DNA from: Saksenaea vasiformis B4078
Taxonomy: Eukaryota > Mucoromycota > Mucoromycetes > Mucorales > Saksenaeaceae
Length of the DNA stretch: 64,000 nucleotides
NCBI GenBank assembly: GCA_000697055.1
Contig: JNDT01001773.1
Span: 1 to 64,000 of the forward strand
Direction: 5' to 3'
Both the position numbers and the translations under genes were made by a program. Positions 8,967 through 21,291 of this stretch are shown in pieces. Numbering within the stretch: the stretch's first letter is position 1; every line of letters starts with the position of its first letter. A model generated the notes under the pieces. It saw only the letters and a program-made list of their open reading frames with translations. It ran no database searches and was not told the origin of the DNA.

Positions 8967-11900
8967 TTAGTTTGTGTGATGACTTTCAATTGCAGTATGC
9001 AATAGACGATTTGTAGATGGACTTGGTAACAAAGACGACGCATCATCATTGTCACTTCCGTTTTCTGCATCTGACATTGTGTTATCCTCAGAATGCATCT
9101 GATTTTCCCATTTCCTTCGTTTCTTTCGCTTACGGATGGCGCATCTTTCCAAGGCCGCCCCCATTTCCATCAAAGTAAACGGTTTCCCAATAAAGTCGTC
9201 CATACCCGTCTCGATACAGATATTGCGGTCAGCCATGGAGGCTGATGCGGTCAGGGCAATAATACACACGTTCTGTACATTCTGCAATGTACCTTCCTCT
9301 CCAGATTCGCCTTGCGTTTTAAGACGATTCCGCTCCATAATAATCTTCCTCGTCGCCTCGAGACCATCCATCTCTGGCATATACAAATCCATCTACAATG
9401 CATAAACAATAGTTAGCAAACATCAAGTTCAGCGGGTACTTGCAAAAATCAAATCAAATCTAGTTTCTCGCATCATCTCCAGTACTTCTCGACCGTTATT
9501 CGCAATGGTTACGGTATGGTAACCTAATCGCTTGAGAATACTTATAGCAATCTTTTGGTTCACTGTATACAAGCGGTTAATAATGACTGCAGTATGTTTA
9601 TACTGTATTTACAAATATTGTCTTCTGCAATCATAATATTCATGGGATGCTCGAGTGCAAAACAATCCTCCGATTTCGGTGCCTGTGGCACAGTGGGTGA
9701 CCTAACCGTGGATGGCATATCTGACGTTAACGAAGGCCTATGGTTTCGAGACGATGATGCGTTAGATTCGTAAGTCAGATTACAAGGCATCCTATTGTCA
9801 ACGTTGGTCAACTGACTGCCGGTTGAGCTGCGTCTGCTTTCCGATAGTGACATTCGTTTTTGCAAGAGACGAGACGGGTGGACTTTTGACGGACCACTCG
9901 CACTGCTTAAAGTTTTGGGCTCATGAGCCAAAGATGACCCTTTTAATTTTGAAGTGATATCCAGCGATGTCGTGGCATTGACATGTCGTGTGGTGATACT
10001 TGACTGCGCATACCGTGATGGCGCCAGTGGCATGGCCGCAGTTCCGGCTGCACCGTGATTGACTGATGCATTTTCCTCGCTCTTAGGTCTTGCTGCTACT
10101 TCCATTGGCAAGGCGAGGGCAAAGCATGAACCAGCGCCTTCTTCCGATTCCACCCATAGCCCACCACCCATATGGTTAACCAATGTGCTTGAGATCGCAA
10201 GACCCAATCCTGTACCACCATAACGACGCGCGGTGGAAATGTCGATCTGCGAAAATGACGTAAAAAGCTTCGGAAGTCGGTCAGCTGGTATGCCAATTCC
10301 AGTATCTGTGACGGATATCTCCAAAATAGCCATCTTTGCGTCCGACACATTGTCGGTATCAGAGCGACAAGCTTTGCTCTTCTGTTTCTCTGCAATCATA
10401 TCATTTTCGAGCATCGTGCGTGTCCACATCGTCTCCATTTTCGCATGGTACCGCTTCTTAAATTTCATTGGTAGTTGCTGTGTTGATGGGTTAGGCGCTG
10501 GCGGTGCATATCGCTTTATTCGGACGCGGATGCCGCCTTCCGTTGTAAACTAACCACGTACGAACCAATTTGGAAAAAAAAAGGAAGAACATCACAAGCT
10601 CAGCGAGGTCATATCCATACATCGTGTTTATACCTTGACAGCGTTTGTGCATAGGTTCAGCATTATCTGTGTCAGTCGCATCGAATCACCCATGAGATAA
10701 TCTGGTACATCTGGTTCAATGCTCCATATCAGTGGCAGCATGGTTTTGCCAGCAGGTTGTGGTGTTGGCACTGGCAATACACCTCTGTCTTCCAGCTGAG
10801 GAATGGCCTCGATGAGTGGTAAATTTTCGTCTGAATCAAATCCGATTTCCGATACGTAAATGACTTTACTTTGCTGATTCATAGATGCTTGATGACGAGC
10901 CATATGAAGAGCATCTACAACATAATCAAAAACCCAAGACATCCAAAGCGTCTTTTTTCATACCTTTGACACATTTTCTCAAACTGAAGCGACGCTTTTC
11001 AAGCTTGAACCTGGGATCGTGATTAAGTTTTGATATGTCCAAGATGTCGTTGATTATCTACTGCCAGTCAATATCGTGCTTCATTTCTGAGTACACCTTA
11101 CCGTCAGAAGATGGTGGCCACTTGTTTGGATGACTTGCAGATGCTCTGTTTGTTCATCGTTTAAACTTCCTCTTTCTTGAAGCATCAAGTCTGTTAGGGC
11201 GATGACAGCGTTCATTGGCGTTCTACAACAACTAACAGTTAAATCACCGTCGTACACGTCGGCTGTTTCTGTAGAACCTAATTTCATGACTCATGTCGGC
11301 CAAAAACTTTAGCTTTCTCTCTGCATCTCGCGTTGCAGCTTCTTTTGCTCGTTGGAGCTGTTCTTCTTTTTGTATTCGTTCAAGTTCGCGGACCGATCGC
11401 AAGGCCACGGCTCTTAATATATGAGATGCCAAGTCTTGTTGGTCTGCATTCATTGGTCTTGAATCCATAATCAATAGCAATCCCAAAGGACGTGTAACAT
11501 GATCGTCGCCCAGGGAGTCTAGACGCAAGCCTATATAGCTACAGTATGGTGGATAGACAGCTGTCTTATCCACAAATGGAGAGTCTTGAGTTATATAATG
11601 AAGTCCACCGCTACGAATAGTTTCCATATGTACAGAGTCTCGAAGTAAAGAGAGCGGGATGGCCGAGTTCATTGTTCTGTGAACATCGATCAGCGACAAC
11701 GTTTGTCCGTTCAAGGCTAGGTTTATTTCTTACTCACAAGGAGTCGGACTGCAGAACCGAGTAGGATGATCTGTTCAGTAGGATTTGATCACTTGACACT
11801 GACGTGTGACAGTCGCCATCGAAAGTCGACGTTGTGGCATCCTTAATCGTTGAGGATGGAGAGAGACTGTTTTTGTTCTCTGAATCTGGGCAAGTAATCA

Positions 11901-12174
11901 ATCTGTATGGAGGATAATTTTCTTTATGTGTGTCTGACGCTTGTAAAATCTTGTAGTCTTCCAGGGTCATAAATTGTTGCAGCAGCACCGTCTGAGCATG
12001 CGTATGAGTAGATATCTCTTTTACTAGACATTCGAAAAACTGATTGCCCACAAGAGAAAAAGTTGTTTCGTAAATATTCTGGATGACGGTGGATGAGGAA
12101 GTCATCGGCATACTCCCAAAGGGTGCTGATGCTTTGTGTGTAGTTTTGCCATTCACATCTTGTGTCAATTCCAT
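8967..12174 (-). CDS. Cytosolic hybrid sensor histidine kinase
   Basis: 937 residues in eight exons: 12174-11738, 11676-11278, 11222-11102, 11057-10964, 10914-10634, 10549-9613, 9562-9444 and 9392-8967. The N-terminal ~260 residues are GAF-like by position, with no membrane span. The H-box MSHEIRTPMNAV gives the phospho-accepting His at about 276. The N-box region reads LNLCTNAVK, G1 is DTGIGIP and G2 is GGTGLGLAIS. The receiver has AEDN, the phospho-Asp in MDLYMPEMDG (about D798) and the Lys in GKPF. It should autophosphorylate and feed a His-Asp phosphorelay through an Hpt protein to stress or developmental outputs (family knowledge). The last intron appears to use a GC donor; without it the receiver would be frameshifted. 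A short basic C-terminal patch (RKRKKRRK) follows the receiver. The input signal is unknown. Confidence 0.9.
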
Positions 12175-15026
12175 TTCGAGAGAGCAGCTCGAAGTTTCCT
12201 GCGACGCAGGTTTTTTTGAGATAATTCGCGTGGGTATCTCAGCTTGAACAAAAGATGTATGCGCTTACGATACGTCGACGTTTGAAGTTAGAAAACAGAA
12301 AAAATAAAGAGAATAATAGGTATAGATAGATAAAGAGAGAAAGAGTTAGTGAGAGAGAGGAAGAGTCCATTTTCGCCAGGAATACTTTTTGTCACAGTAC
12401 GCATATGGTAAGTGGGACTTGCTATTGCACCCCTCATTTGTCCCCTAAACTTTCACGAAAAGATTTGAAATCTACGTCATTTAAAAAAAGCAGGAGTACA
12501 GAAAACTGTCTGCTATGCCTTCTTCTTTTTCCTCTACGCTTGGACCAACTGTCACACAAGGTAGGATGGACTGTCGCACAGTTCGATACAAGAAACCGTC
12601 CACAATCTTTCCTCATCACTTGGGTGTCGTATCCTTCCTTTCTTGATCATAGTGATATACAAAACAAAAATAACCATGGATACTGTTGAACACTCATTTG
12701 GTGGCAACTGTCTTGTTTCTCTCGACACCTTACAGAATGCTTGGCACAACAATGCAACGGCCATCTACACTTGAGACAACGCGTATATTCTACCTATGAG
12801 AGACAGCTTGTACACTTATCGTCGTCCATAACTTTTTGTGAGTAAGACTGGAATGGCAGCACATTTTCACGCCGAAACTATGTAATCTTCTCATGCGTGC
12901 CACAGCTGTGTAACCGTTGATAACATGTAAAACGTGCAGAGGAAAAGTCCCCTATTTATCGTGACAATTCATAAGCTATAGTAAGATGCTAATGGTATAT
13001 AGCAAGCACTTTTAAGGATGTGTATACGAGAACTTACTTGATGGCTTTATTATGCAAACTACCAAAGAGTAATTCCCCAACCAAAACCGGTTTTGACTAT
13101 GTTTCCCCTGCCGTATTATGGCCTGTAGCGTGATAATTTGAGGTGCACTGTTCGCACTTTTAAGTTGCGGTGTGAATCCGCTTGTACCATCATCTACAAA
13201 ACAATGCGATTCTTTCTTGAGACATTCAAAAGATGTACGTAAGGCACTGAAAGAATTTAGCCAGTAATGACTTGATGGGACCATCTTTTGCGATGTCATC
13301 TACTCAGTGGTCAGTTAACATATGCATAAAAGTCCCGATACTGCTTTATAACGAAATGCACCAACCCCCATGCTGCATATCTATTTTTTATTTCTTACCA
13401 TTGTCATCTTGTTTTGTTGCTGGAACAACGGTCGAGTATCTGAAACGAAGCAGGAGAAATTTAAAGTTACAGACGCCGCGAGATTGACCCAGAATTGAGA
13501 AAACGCTTGATTTCATTGGAACAGCGAAGAAGAGAAGGGGTCATTGGTCAAATTTTTGTTAAACTGTCCCAAACCACTGTAGCTACAGGCTCCTATCCCC
13601 ATCCAGGAGATGCATAAAACAGGGTGAACGCCTTCCTCGGAAAGATCGAGTCACACTGACTGCAGGCCAAAATAACTGGCTAGTCGTTCTAACAAAGAAA
13701 GGAATAGCTAACCTTTAAGCCTTATTATTGTCCCCACTTCTATTTTCATCTCAAAATAAACATATTTATTTACATGCGTTGTGGGGCAAATGTATCGCAT
13801 CATCAATGCTGTTTTGACCACATTTTGGTCTCCTGAGTCAAAGCATCACTTCAATCATACATCAAGAATCGTTGAAATGTGACGCATGTCAGCGATAGTA
13901 CAGACAGGTTCATACAAAGTTCATGGTTCCTGAACGTTCTTCGTTCGATCGTTCATTTTGGCCCTGAGCTCGATCACTGGATACTATATCAGGAAACCAA
14001 AAGGGGGAGATAAAAAGAAAGATTTCAATCGCGCGGTTTTCTTAACCCCCCACTTCTACAACGGAGAGCTCGAAACGTGAGAGGCTCTTCAAAAACAACC
14101 TTTCTTTCCCTTGATCGACTCCTTACTCTCGTGCATCTTCTGAAAAAAAGATTGGTGCTAGTTGCTTTCATTGTTTAAAAAAATGAGGAACTGTGGAACA
14201 AACGCTATTACTAATTAGATATTACCGTTAGTTGTCGTGCTCATAGAATGAAGTCCCTATTGCACATATGCTGATGCATCATAAACATACGTCTTACTTT
14301 CTTTGACTGGTAGCTGCTGTTGAAGTCCCCGTACACCTTCTTTCCTTTCTTTTTTTTTCAGTGTACCCTAGTAGTCAGGAAGATGTACAAAGATTCAGGA
14401 CAAGTCAATGGTAAAAAAGAAAAAAGGCGGTTAACAAGAACGCAAATTATCTGTCATGGCGATCAAACCACCATATGGTAAACTTGATCGATTGAGTAAC
14501 CTTCATCTATACTCGTTACATGGAACATGGCCATTACATTAATATTAATTATGTACAAAAGCCCCTTATTCCTTTAAAAGCTTCCCTTCCGGTAATACAA
14601 TAATGCCCGCGAATAGGAGATATACCGTTAGACATGCCAGTTCACGAACTCCAAATTAATACTGGCACAGAGACTTCACTTCCACATCGCCCTTAATACG
14701 ATTTGTGCATGTATACATCGTTATAAGGCCGTCGTGTATAAATTTTGCCACAAATATTCCAGGATAAGGTTCCACAACACCTAATTGGTTTTCTGTAGCG
14801 TTGTTTAATGTTATCAATGCACGTAAAGTTTTTCATTCCTTTATTTATAAAGATGTACCGGTGCGCTTAACCACTTCATGTTCTCCTGCATTATTTCTGG
14901 GACAATTTACACCGTCAATGTATAAAAAAACGAAGGTGCGGGAGGACTGACCCGGAACTTTTTTTTTTACGAACCTTTGTATGCATGGTTTGACATAAAG
15001 CATTTCCCGCATAAGGAGCTTCTAAA
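12175..15026. other. 2.8-kb intergenic region, no supported gene
   Basis: It holds a purine-rich tract (about 12290-12370, GA/AAGAGAG) just upstream of the kinase, several short overlapping frames on both strands (12405-12764, 13012-13299) with no domain, and A/T-rich DNA. A TATA-like TGTATAAAAAAA lies near 14920, ahead of the small ORF at 15027. No RNA gene was recognised. Confidence 0.4.
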
Positions 15027-15170
15027 ATGTGTGGCTGCTGCTCCAAGGAAAAAGAAAAAAAGGTAGACACTGCACAAACTGTATTTCTAGAATGGGAAAC
15101 GAATAACGAAGCGTCAACGAAGTTGACTCAAAATGTCAATATCGATCTCGATGTCGATCACCTTTCATGA
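15027..15170 (+). CDS. Small acidic peptide with MCGCC N-terminus (candidate)
   Basis: 47 codons from ATG at 15027 in a good AAAATG context, with a TATA-like TGTATAAAA about 105 bases upstream. The peptide starts MCGCCSKEKEKK and ends in an acidic DLDVDHLS. Clustered N-terminal cysteines next to a Lys-rich segment look like a palmitoylation site for membrane anchoring, but that is inference. It is too short for a homology call from memory. It sits upstream of, and in the same direction as, the CreA-like gene. Chance cannot be excluded for an ORF of this length. Confidence 0.35.
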   Translation: MCGCCSKEKEKKVDTAQTVFLEWETNNEASTKLTQNVNIDLDVDHLS

Positions 15171-15695
15171 ATCCTAAAGGCTACCCAAACTCAAAATGGT
15201 GGTTATCTCCGTTGTTTTACATCATTAGCCTAAGAATAGGGGAATACCAATATGTACGTCAAAAGGAGCGTTTTTCCAACTTTCAGGCAGGTTGTTATGG
15301 AAGAGACACTTTTATTCGTTCCGAAAAGAAACTGACAACGGACAAAGTATTTCGAATAATAAGAATAGTAATAATTAGAACCATTCTCAAAACGACAGTG
15401 AAATGCGAGAAAGCCGTTGCAGGTCGAGAGTACCGAACCAGTCATTCCCCTCCAGCCACTAGTTGGTCCCGTATTCTGCTCTGAATCATCAAAAATCGTC
15501 ATCGACGGAGGTTTCTAGGTTCACATCCGTCGTTTTTTCTCTCGCTCTCTCGATCTGTCTTTTTAGGTAACATAGAACCTCCTTTCAGACAGCAAGCCCT
15601 GTTTTTTTTAGGATAGCACTTGACACGAAGGGTGATTCAGGAAAATTGCAACGATTCGGGTAGTCCCGAAGAATTTCCTTTCCAGGCTTTCTGCT

Positions 15696-15706
15696 TTATA
15701 TATATA
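15696..15706 (+). promoter_or_regulatory. TATA box of the CreA-like gene
   Basis: TTTATATATATAAGG lies about 110 bases before the ATG at 15815. It is followed by CCCCTC and then a long pyrimidine-rich tract (TCTTC/CTCTTT) up to the start, a usual fungal core-promoter layout. Confidence 0.6.
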
Positions 15707-15814
15707 AGGTCCCCTCTTCTTCCAAGATCATTTTCTTCTCTACTACACATACATACTCTTCTCTTTCTCTTTCGTGTACTTTGCTTCGTTGTTTTCTCTT
15801 TTCACTTCTCTATC

Positions 15815-16609
15815 ATGGCACCTAGCAACCGACAACAAGTTCACAAACAAAATTCAAAGCCTCGACCCTACCATTGTCCGATATGCACAAAGTCCTTCCA
15901 TCGTCTGGAGCATCGAACGCGTCATATCCGAACACACACAGGCGAAAAACCACACCCTTGCACGTTTCCCGGGTGTGAAAAACGGTTCTCTCGCTCGGAT
16001 GAGTTGGCCCGTCATTCTCGCATCCACACTGTTCCGAGCAAGCGCAGACGGCAGCAACATCGCACCGTAATGCCCCAAGTTGCCTACTACCATAGTCATT
16101 ACCACCATACCGGATGCCGGCCTATTTCCCCCGCAGAGACCAGCATTATCAGTCGACCTTCTCCGCTAAATCCTTCTAGGAACACTCCGCCTCCCAGCCC
16201 AGCCCTGTCAACTAGCGGCACTATTTCTCATGACATCAATCAATCCTTGTATGTTGCCAAGGAGACTGTTGCACTATCCCCACCACATCTGAACACATCC
16301 GAGCCATACAAAAAAAGGAACTGCTACTTAGACACACCTGATAGCTCTCCTACCTTGGAGGCTGCACCTTCGACACCAAGGTCTTGCTTGCCTCCGCTAT
16401 CCATTAAACCTGAACCACTGGAATGCAACATTACCTACATGCCGTATATAAACGACAGATCAAGCCGCAACCATCTACAACTGTTCCATCACGGACCATC
16501 CTTATCAGAGTCACCCATCTACAACATTAGACCTAAATATCATTCAAGACCGAGCTTGCCATCCATCCATTCATTGCTCCTTAACTCATCTACAGACCGC
16601 TATTTTTAA
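15815..16609 (+). CDS. creA: CreA/Mig1-type C2H2 zinc-finger transcription factor
   Basis: 264 residues, single exon. The ATG at 15815 is chosen over upstream in-frame codons because it directly precedes the conserved region and follows a TATA and pyrimidine tract. Two C2H2 fingers are complete: C21, C24, H37, H41 and C49, C54, H67, H71. The core [20 protein letters not shown] and the second-finger [14 protein letters not shown] are diagnostic of the CreA/Mig1 carbon-catabolite repressor family, which binds GC-rich SYGGRG sites. Basic SKRRRQQ after the fingers may be a nuclear signal. The rest is Ser/Pro-rich and low in complexity. At 264 residues it is shorter than ascomycete CreA. The symbol reflects the family; orthology among paralogues is not settled. 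Confidence 0.85.
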   Translation: MAPSNRQQVHKQNSKPRPYHCPICTKSFHRLEHRTRHIRTHTGEKPHPCTFPGCEKRFSRSDELARHSRIHTVPSKRRRQQHRTVMPQVAYYHSHYHHTGCRPISPAETSIISRPSPLNPSRNTPPPSPALSTSGTISHDINQSLYVAKETVALSPPHLNTSEPYKKRNCYLDTPDSSPTLEAAPSTPRSCLPPLSIKPEPLECNITYMPYINDRSSRNHLQLFHHGPSLSESPIYNIRPKYHSRPSLPSIHSLLLNSSTDRYF

Positions 16610-18973
16610 AAAAAAATCCCTTCTTTTCTTTTCCTTTTATATCTATGTTTTTGTTTGATTCTTTTAACCATGCGTCCTTCTTTTTGCTATCTGGAATTCC
16701 CTAAGGACTTTAATTACTGTAGCTACTTTCTATCTTTTTGAATTTTAACTTTTATTATTTGTTTTTACTTTTCTTTTCTTTTTTGCTGCACGAGAAAAAA
16801 AAGTGTTAGCAACAATATAATAATATTATCTGATTAATCTATCAAAATATCATCTATGTCTTTTTTTCTTCTTCTTCTTACATTGACAGGCACGTGCTTA
16901 TTTTTCTCAATAATAAACATAATTAAAAAAGAAATAACTGCAGAGCATGGAGGATCCATATGGGCTGTAGGACTCAGTTGCCGATCTTTTCTTTCTGTTT
17001 TTTAATTTTTGTGCCTATGTAACGTACCTATGTAATGTACCTATGTAATGTGCCTATGTAATGTGCCTATGTGTGTACGTGTATATGTGCGCGTGTGTAT
17101 GTGTGTGTAGATACTAACCCCTGCAGGTGACGAACAAGAGAAGTATACTTTTCATTGGCATTCATATAAATTTCCTGTCCAGTAGGAAGCGTACTAACCG
17201 GTTTCAGATTTTTGCCTCCTGCCATGCCCCGCTTATGAAGATCCTAGCGAGATAAGGTTTATATCACCTTCTTATCTAATTAAGGCAGTGCAGCCTGTTA
17301 AGATTGTTTTAAGGGTACAGGTGTAGGGTGCTTTTAAAGAGAAGCTCTTGCATTGTTGTTGTATTAAAATAAATAATCGTTGGTTAACTATTAAACAAGC
17401 CAAAAAAAATTGGATTCATAATGGCCTGGGAACGCGTGGTACCGGGTAAACGTCAACGTAGATCTATATAAACAAACCAGTTCATCTACACGATCCGTGC
17501 TTTTACATCATAGGGCACGCTGGTCTTTGAGCGGGTTGCTCATTACGTCAGTTGGTAGGTGTTCGACCAAATCCAGCAGACACCTGTTAGCTTAGACATG
17601 AGAAGAAAAAAGCAGGAGTCTGTGCCATTGTCGTGGAGGCAGAGAAAATTTAGCACGAGCGTGTCCCTATTTGAGACAGTTCTCGGATCATTTCTCCGTG
17701 GATTTCCCGAAGCCTTTAACCCTTGTCTCCAGGAATGAGGGATTCGGTACATAATGAAACGTCCTACACGGAGGAGTAATGATGGGAGTTCCGTGAGAAA
17801 TACCGCGCTTAATTCTAGGCCAGAATCCCTTGACGTTCCTTACGAGAACGAGGTTTGTTCCAGCGACTTGTAAATCATCACACGAAAACTTCTCATAGTT
17901 ACTGTGGCTGATATTAGGAGGACGAGAACGAATGGCCGAAGAAGCAGGTGGAAAGCTTCATTTTTTTGTATGCGTTCCTGCAGCAACAGGCTAGGTACAT
18001 TAGGGCAGTTGATGCTGGATTTCCTGATTGAGGTTACAAGTACTTCAGGTTCTCGAATAAACACAATGGACCAAATCTTAGGCAATAGAGGACATTTCTC
18101 CACAGCAAGTACCAAGGCCTTCTGATAAACCTCCGCTGATGAAGGTTCGGCTTCCATATGTGTTCAAAAAAAATGATTCTATGTTTGATGGTTTTAGAAA
18201 CCCTGTATTCAAAGCTTAAATCATTTCCATCTCAGCATTCCATAGTCAGCTTTTTGTACTTCTGCTTGTAACGTGCACAGATCAGTCAAGATAACCACCG
18301 ATAAACAAAATTGCTACGCTGCGGCGATTCACTGAGTGCCAAAAGTCCCATGTACGTATAGCGCAGGACTCCATCGTGCTGATCCATTACATGAATCTTC
18401 AATCAGTTACTGGAATGGGGCACCTGAATGGATGGTAGCGTGCTGCATGCTGATCAACACTCATGACATGAACTGAAACTACTCATAAAGCTCTACCGCG
18501 AATCCTATTGTTAACAGCAAAAATGAAGCGTCCTGCACTATTAGCAAGATGTTGCATCCTCTATGTTAAGTAAATGCCATCTAGCCAGGAGACTGCAACT
18601 AAGAATACATGAATATAAGAGGCTGATATAGCCTAGACCATTCCAAAGTGCTATTCCTATGCTATATGTGATGCGGAGAACTTATCATCTGCTAATTGAG
18701 TATTTAAACCATAATATTGTCTTCGAGCCTGTACTCGATTAATCGTTGACGACTTCACGCTATCCTTAGATTGGAAAACAATTTTTGACAAAAAAGCACA
18801 CCTCTTTTTGGGGGAAAACGTTTGTGTTTAAATTCGGCGATGGTATTTGATAATCCGCTTTGCCCCAAAATGGTTGGTCCAGCAATGACAAATCCCGTAC
18901 AGCATATGTCTATTTATTATATTCCCGCCTTACCACTACTTGGTCGTTCTCTTTCGTCTTTCACTAGGGCAAG
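16610..18973. other. Intergenic region with tandem repeats and an unrecognised minus-strand frame
   Basis: The first 300 bases are the T-rich 3' flank of the CreA-like gene. A minus-strand frame at 17840-18157 (starting MEAEPSSAEVYQK, 105 codons) and an overlapping open frame (ending near 17670) look partly coding, but I cannot join them with splice sites or name a domain. They may be a decayed gene. No signal was recognised in 18160-18950. Confidence 0.3.
17011..17075 (+). repeat. 13-bp tandem repeat followed by a TG-rich tract
   Basis: Five units of GTRCCTATGTAAT occur at 17011, 17024, 17037, 17050 and 17063. A GTGTGTACGTGTATATGTG-type alternating tract then continues to about 17110. The latter has Z-DNA-forming character by composition. 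Confidence 0.85.
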
Positions 18974-20893
18974 ATGATAAACAATCCAACCGTTGCGGTA
19001 ATTGGTACAGGGTAACATCCCCATGACATGCAATATTTGGGAACACTCGCATATCTGACGCGGATAACGAGATAGGTTCAGCGGTATCTGTGCCGCTATT
19101 CAGGTTCAAAAACAACTGGGAATTAAAGCCCAATTATTTGAAATGTCTGATGATGTTGGTGGGACTTGGCATTATAACACGTATCCTGGTTGTGCTTGCG
19201 ATGTCCCAAGTCATCTGTATTCGTTTAGTTTTGAGCTGAACCCTAGTAAGGAACCTTTATTTCTCACGCCATGGGTTAAGAACTGATTTATCGGGCAGCA
19301 TGGTCACAACACTACAGTCCCCAAAAAGAGATCTACGCCTATCTTCAGAGAGTCGCGAGAAAATACGGTTTATATGAACAGACAAAATTCAATACAGAAG
19401 TCACCAGTATCCAGTGGAAAGACGATATCCAAAAATGGCAAGTTGACTGGCGTAGCACAGATGGTGACACAGATGTTCAGGCATGTCTGTTTGACTTTGT
19501 GTATGTTTACCCTGCGAATAGCGTGATGCCTGGACTCATGTCGCTCAATTAGATTTGCTGGTCTGGGACCATTAAGAATACCAAAGATCCCCGCACAGCT
19601 CAAATCATTTGCAGGCAAAGCTGTACACACGGCCGAATGGGACCCCACCATCGATTTTACGAATAAACGGGTGGCTGTGGTTGGTAGCGGCGCCAGGTGA
19701 GGAGAAAGAAAAGATTTCTTTTCCTTCTAATTTTGGTTTATCAGTGCGATTCAAGTGATCCCGGCGCTGGTCGACTCGGTGAAGCACATTTATAGCTACC
19801 AAAGAACACCTGCTTGGACTCTGCCTCGCGACCAGTTCTCCTATGGGAAAATCGTTAGGTTTGTTTTCTGCTGTTTTCCTTTTCTCATGCGTCTCTATCG
19901 ATTCTTTCTTTTCGGTGTGGTAAGACTTATTATGCGTTGTTACACCTCCTTTTAAGCACAACTAAACTGCGTATACAGCATGAGATGCTCTACGTCAATT
20001 TTGGGTACCCGGGCAGCTTCATCGGGAAACGTAGCCGTCGATTATTTGAAAGATTGGCAGCTTACCGACTGAAAAGAGCTGGTCGCCCTGATTTAATACC
20101 TGTCCTGACACCAGACTTTGCCCCGGGATGCAAACGCATCGCGAGATCAGAGAACTATCTGGAGGCATTGGCAAAACCCAATGTCACTGTTATACCGAAT
20201 GCCGTAGCTGATACAGAAGGTCATACGATTATCGGGCAAAATGGCGAAAGGAACGAGGTTGACATATTAGTTTTGGCAACAGGGTTCGACGTTGGAGGGT
20301 TCGGCGACACTTTAAAAAGTATGTCTCTCTGCGACAAAAAGGAAGTTGGCTAATCCCTGGTTACAGTTTATGGTAGAAACAATCTGTCATTGGGCTCGCT
20401 GTGGAAGACGGAATTTCCTAAAACCTACAAATCAGTCACTGTAAACGGTTTTCCTAATTTCTTCTTTCTTCTCGGACCATCCACAGGTCTTGGTCATAAT
20501 TCAGTAGTTTCTATGATTGAATGGTAAAGTGGTCGCGATAGGCAGAGTGAAATACTAACAAGTTTTCCATTTCAGTCAAGTGAATTTCTCTATCCAGCTC
20601 ATCAAGCACGCGATCAAAAAAGATGTGACTGCAATAGAACCGAAGCCAGACGCTCAGGAGGCGTTTGTGGCAAGGCTAAATCGCGACATGAAGACCACTG
20701 TATGGGCTAGTGGCTGCAAGTCATGGTATATGAACGATAAAGGAGAGGTATGCATTACAAACGTGTATAAAACGCTGAAGCTGAACTCGTCTTGCCACAG
20801 GTCAGTGGGGTCTGGCCAGGTACGGTTACCAGTTTCTGGTGGGCACTGCGAAAACCGAAAATCTCGGACTTCATAGAGTACAAAAGCCAGTGA
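18974..20893 (+). CDS. Flavin-dependent Baeyer-Villiger monooxygenase (type I)
   Basis: 496 residues in nine exons: 18974-19011, 19076-19245, 19299-19500, 19553-19696, 19745-19919, 19979-20318, 20367-20523, 20576-20747 and 20801-20893. The FAD Rossmann motif GTGFSG is at residues 11-16 and GGTWHYNTYPG follows. The type I BVMO fingerprint F-x-G-x3-H-x3-W-D is at about 156-167 (FAGKAVHTAEWD). The second, NADPH-binding Rossmann motif is VVGSGAS. ATGFD and LGPSTGLGHNS come later. It should insert oxygen next to a carbonyl of a ketone using NADPH and O2 (family knowledge); the substrate is unknown. Every intron keeps phase, and no stop or frameshift was found despite the repeat-rich surroundings. 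It converges with the gene at 21292. Confidence 0.9.
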
Positions 20894-21291
20894 CATCAGG
20901 TTGTCAGCAACCAAGTCGAGCCAATTTGATAGAGATACTCTCACATAACTGTGTATCTATACACCGGTTGATTCGGATTTCTGGACATCATCATCTATCT
21001 CTATGTTTGCACAATAAGATAATTTATTTTCTTCCAACCATCCTAAGCACAGAGGATATCATGTAGTTCGAAAGGTCTCTGAATTGAAAGCATTTAGTAG
21101 CCGATGGAACAAAGTACCATATACGTATATCAAAACCGCATGACTTAATACATAGCTCGTTAAGATCAACCATGAATTTGGCGACGTGATGAGTGGCTTC
21201 ATATTGCAACTTTTTTTCTTGCTAGGCTTCTGTATGTACAGTGTTTTTTCCTGGAAAAAGATTTTTTAAGCATTTACATCATTTTGCCTAA
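20894..21291. other. Shared 3' intergenic region of two convergent genes
   Basis: About 400 bases between the monooxygenase stop and the stop of the UBAC2-like gene. It is AT-rich with AATAAG near 21013. No separate gene was seen. Confidence 0.5.

Noticed and set aside
11081..11287. Minus-strand frames inside the kinase read as separate small proteins
   Set aside because: They are exons plus read-through introns of one kinase; splicing gives an unbroken H-box.
17540..17590. tRNA-like phrase GGTGTTCGACC near 17550
   Set aside because: No matching A box, acceptor stem or anticodon arm could be paired on either strand.
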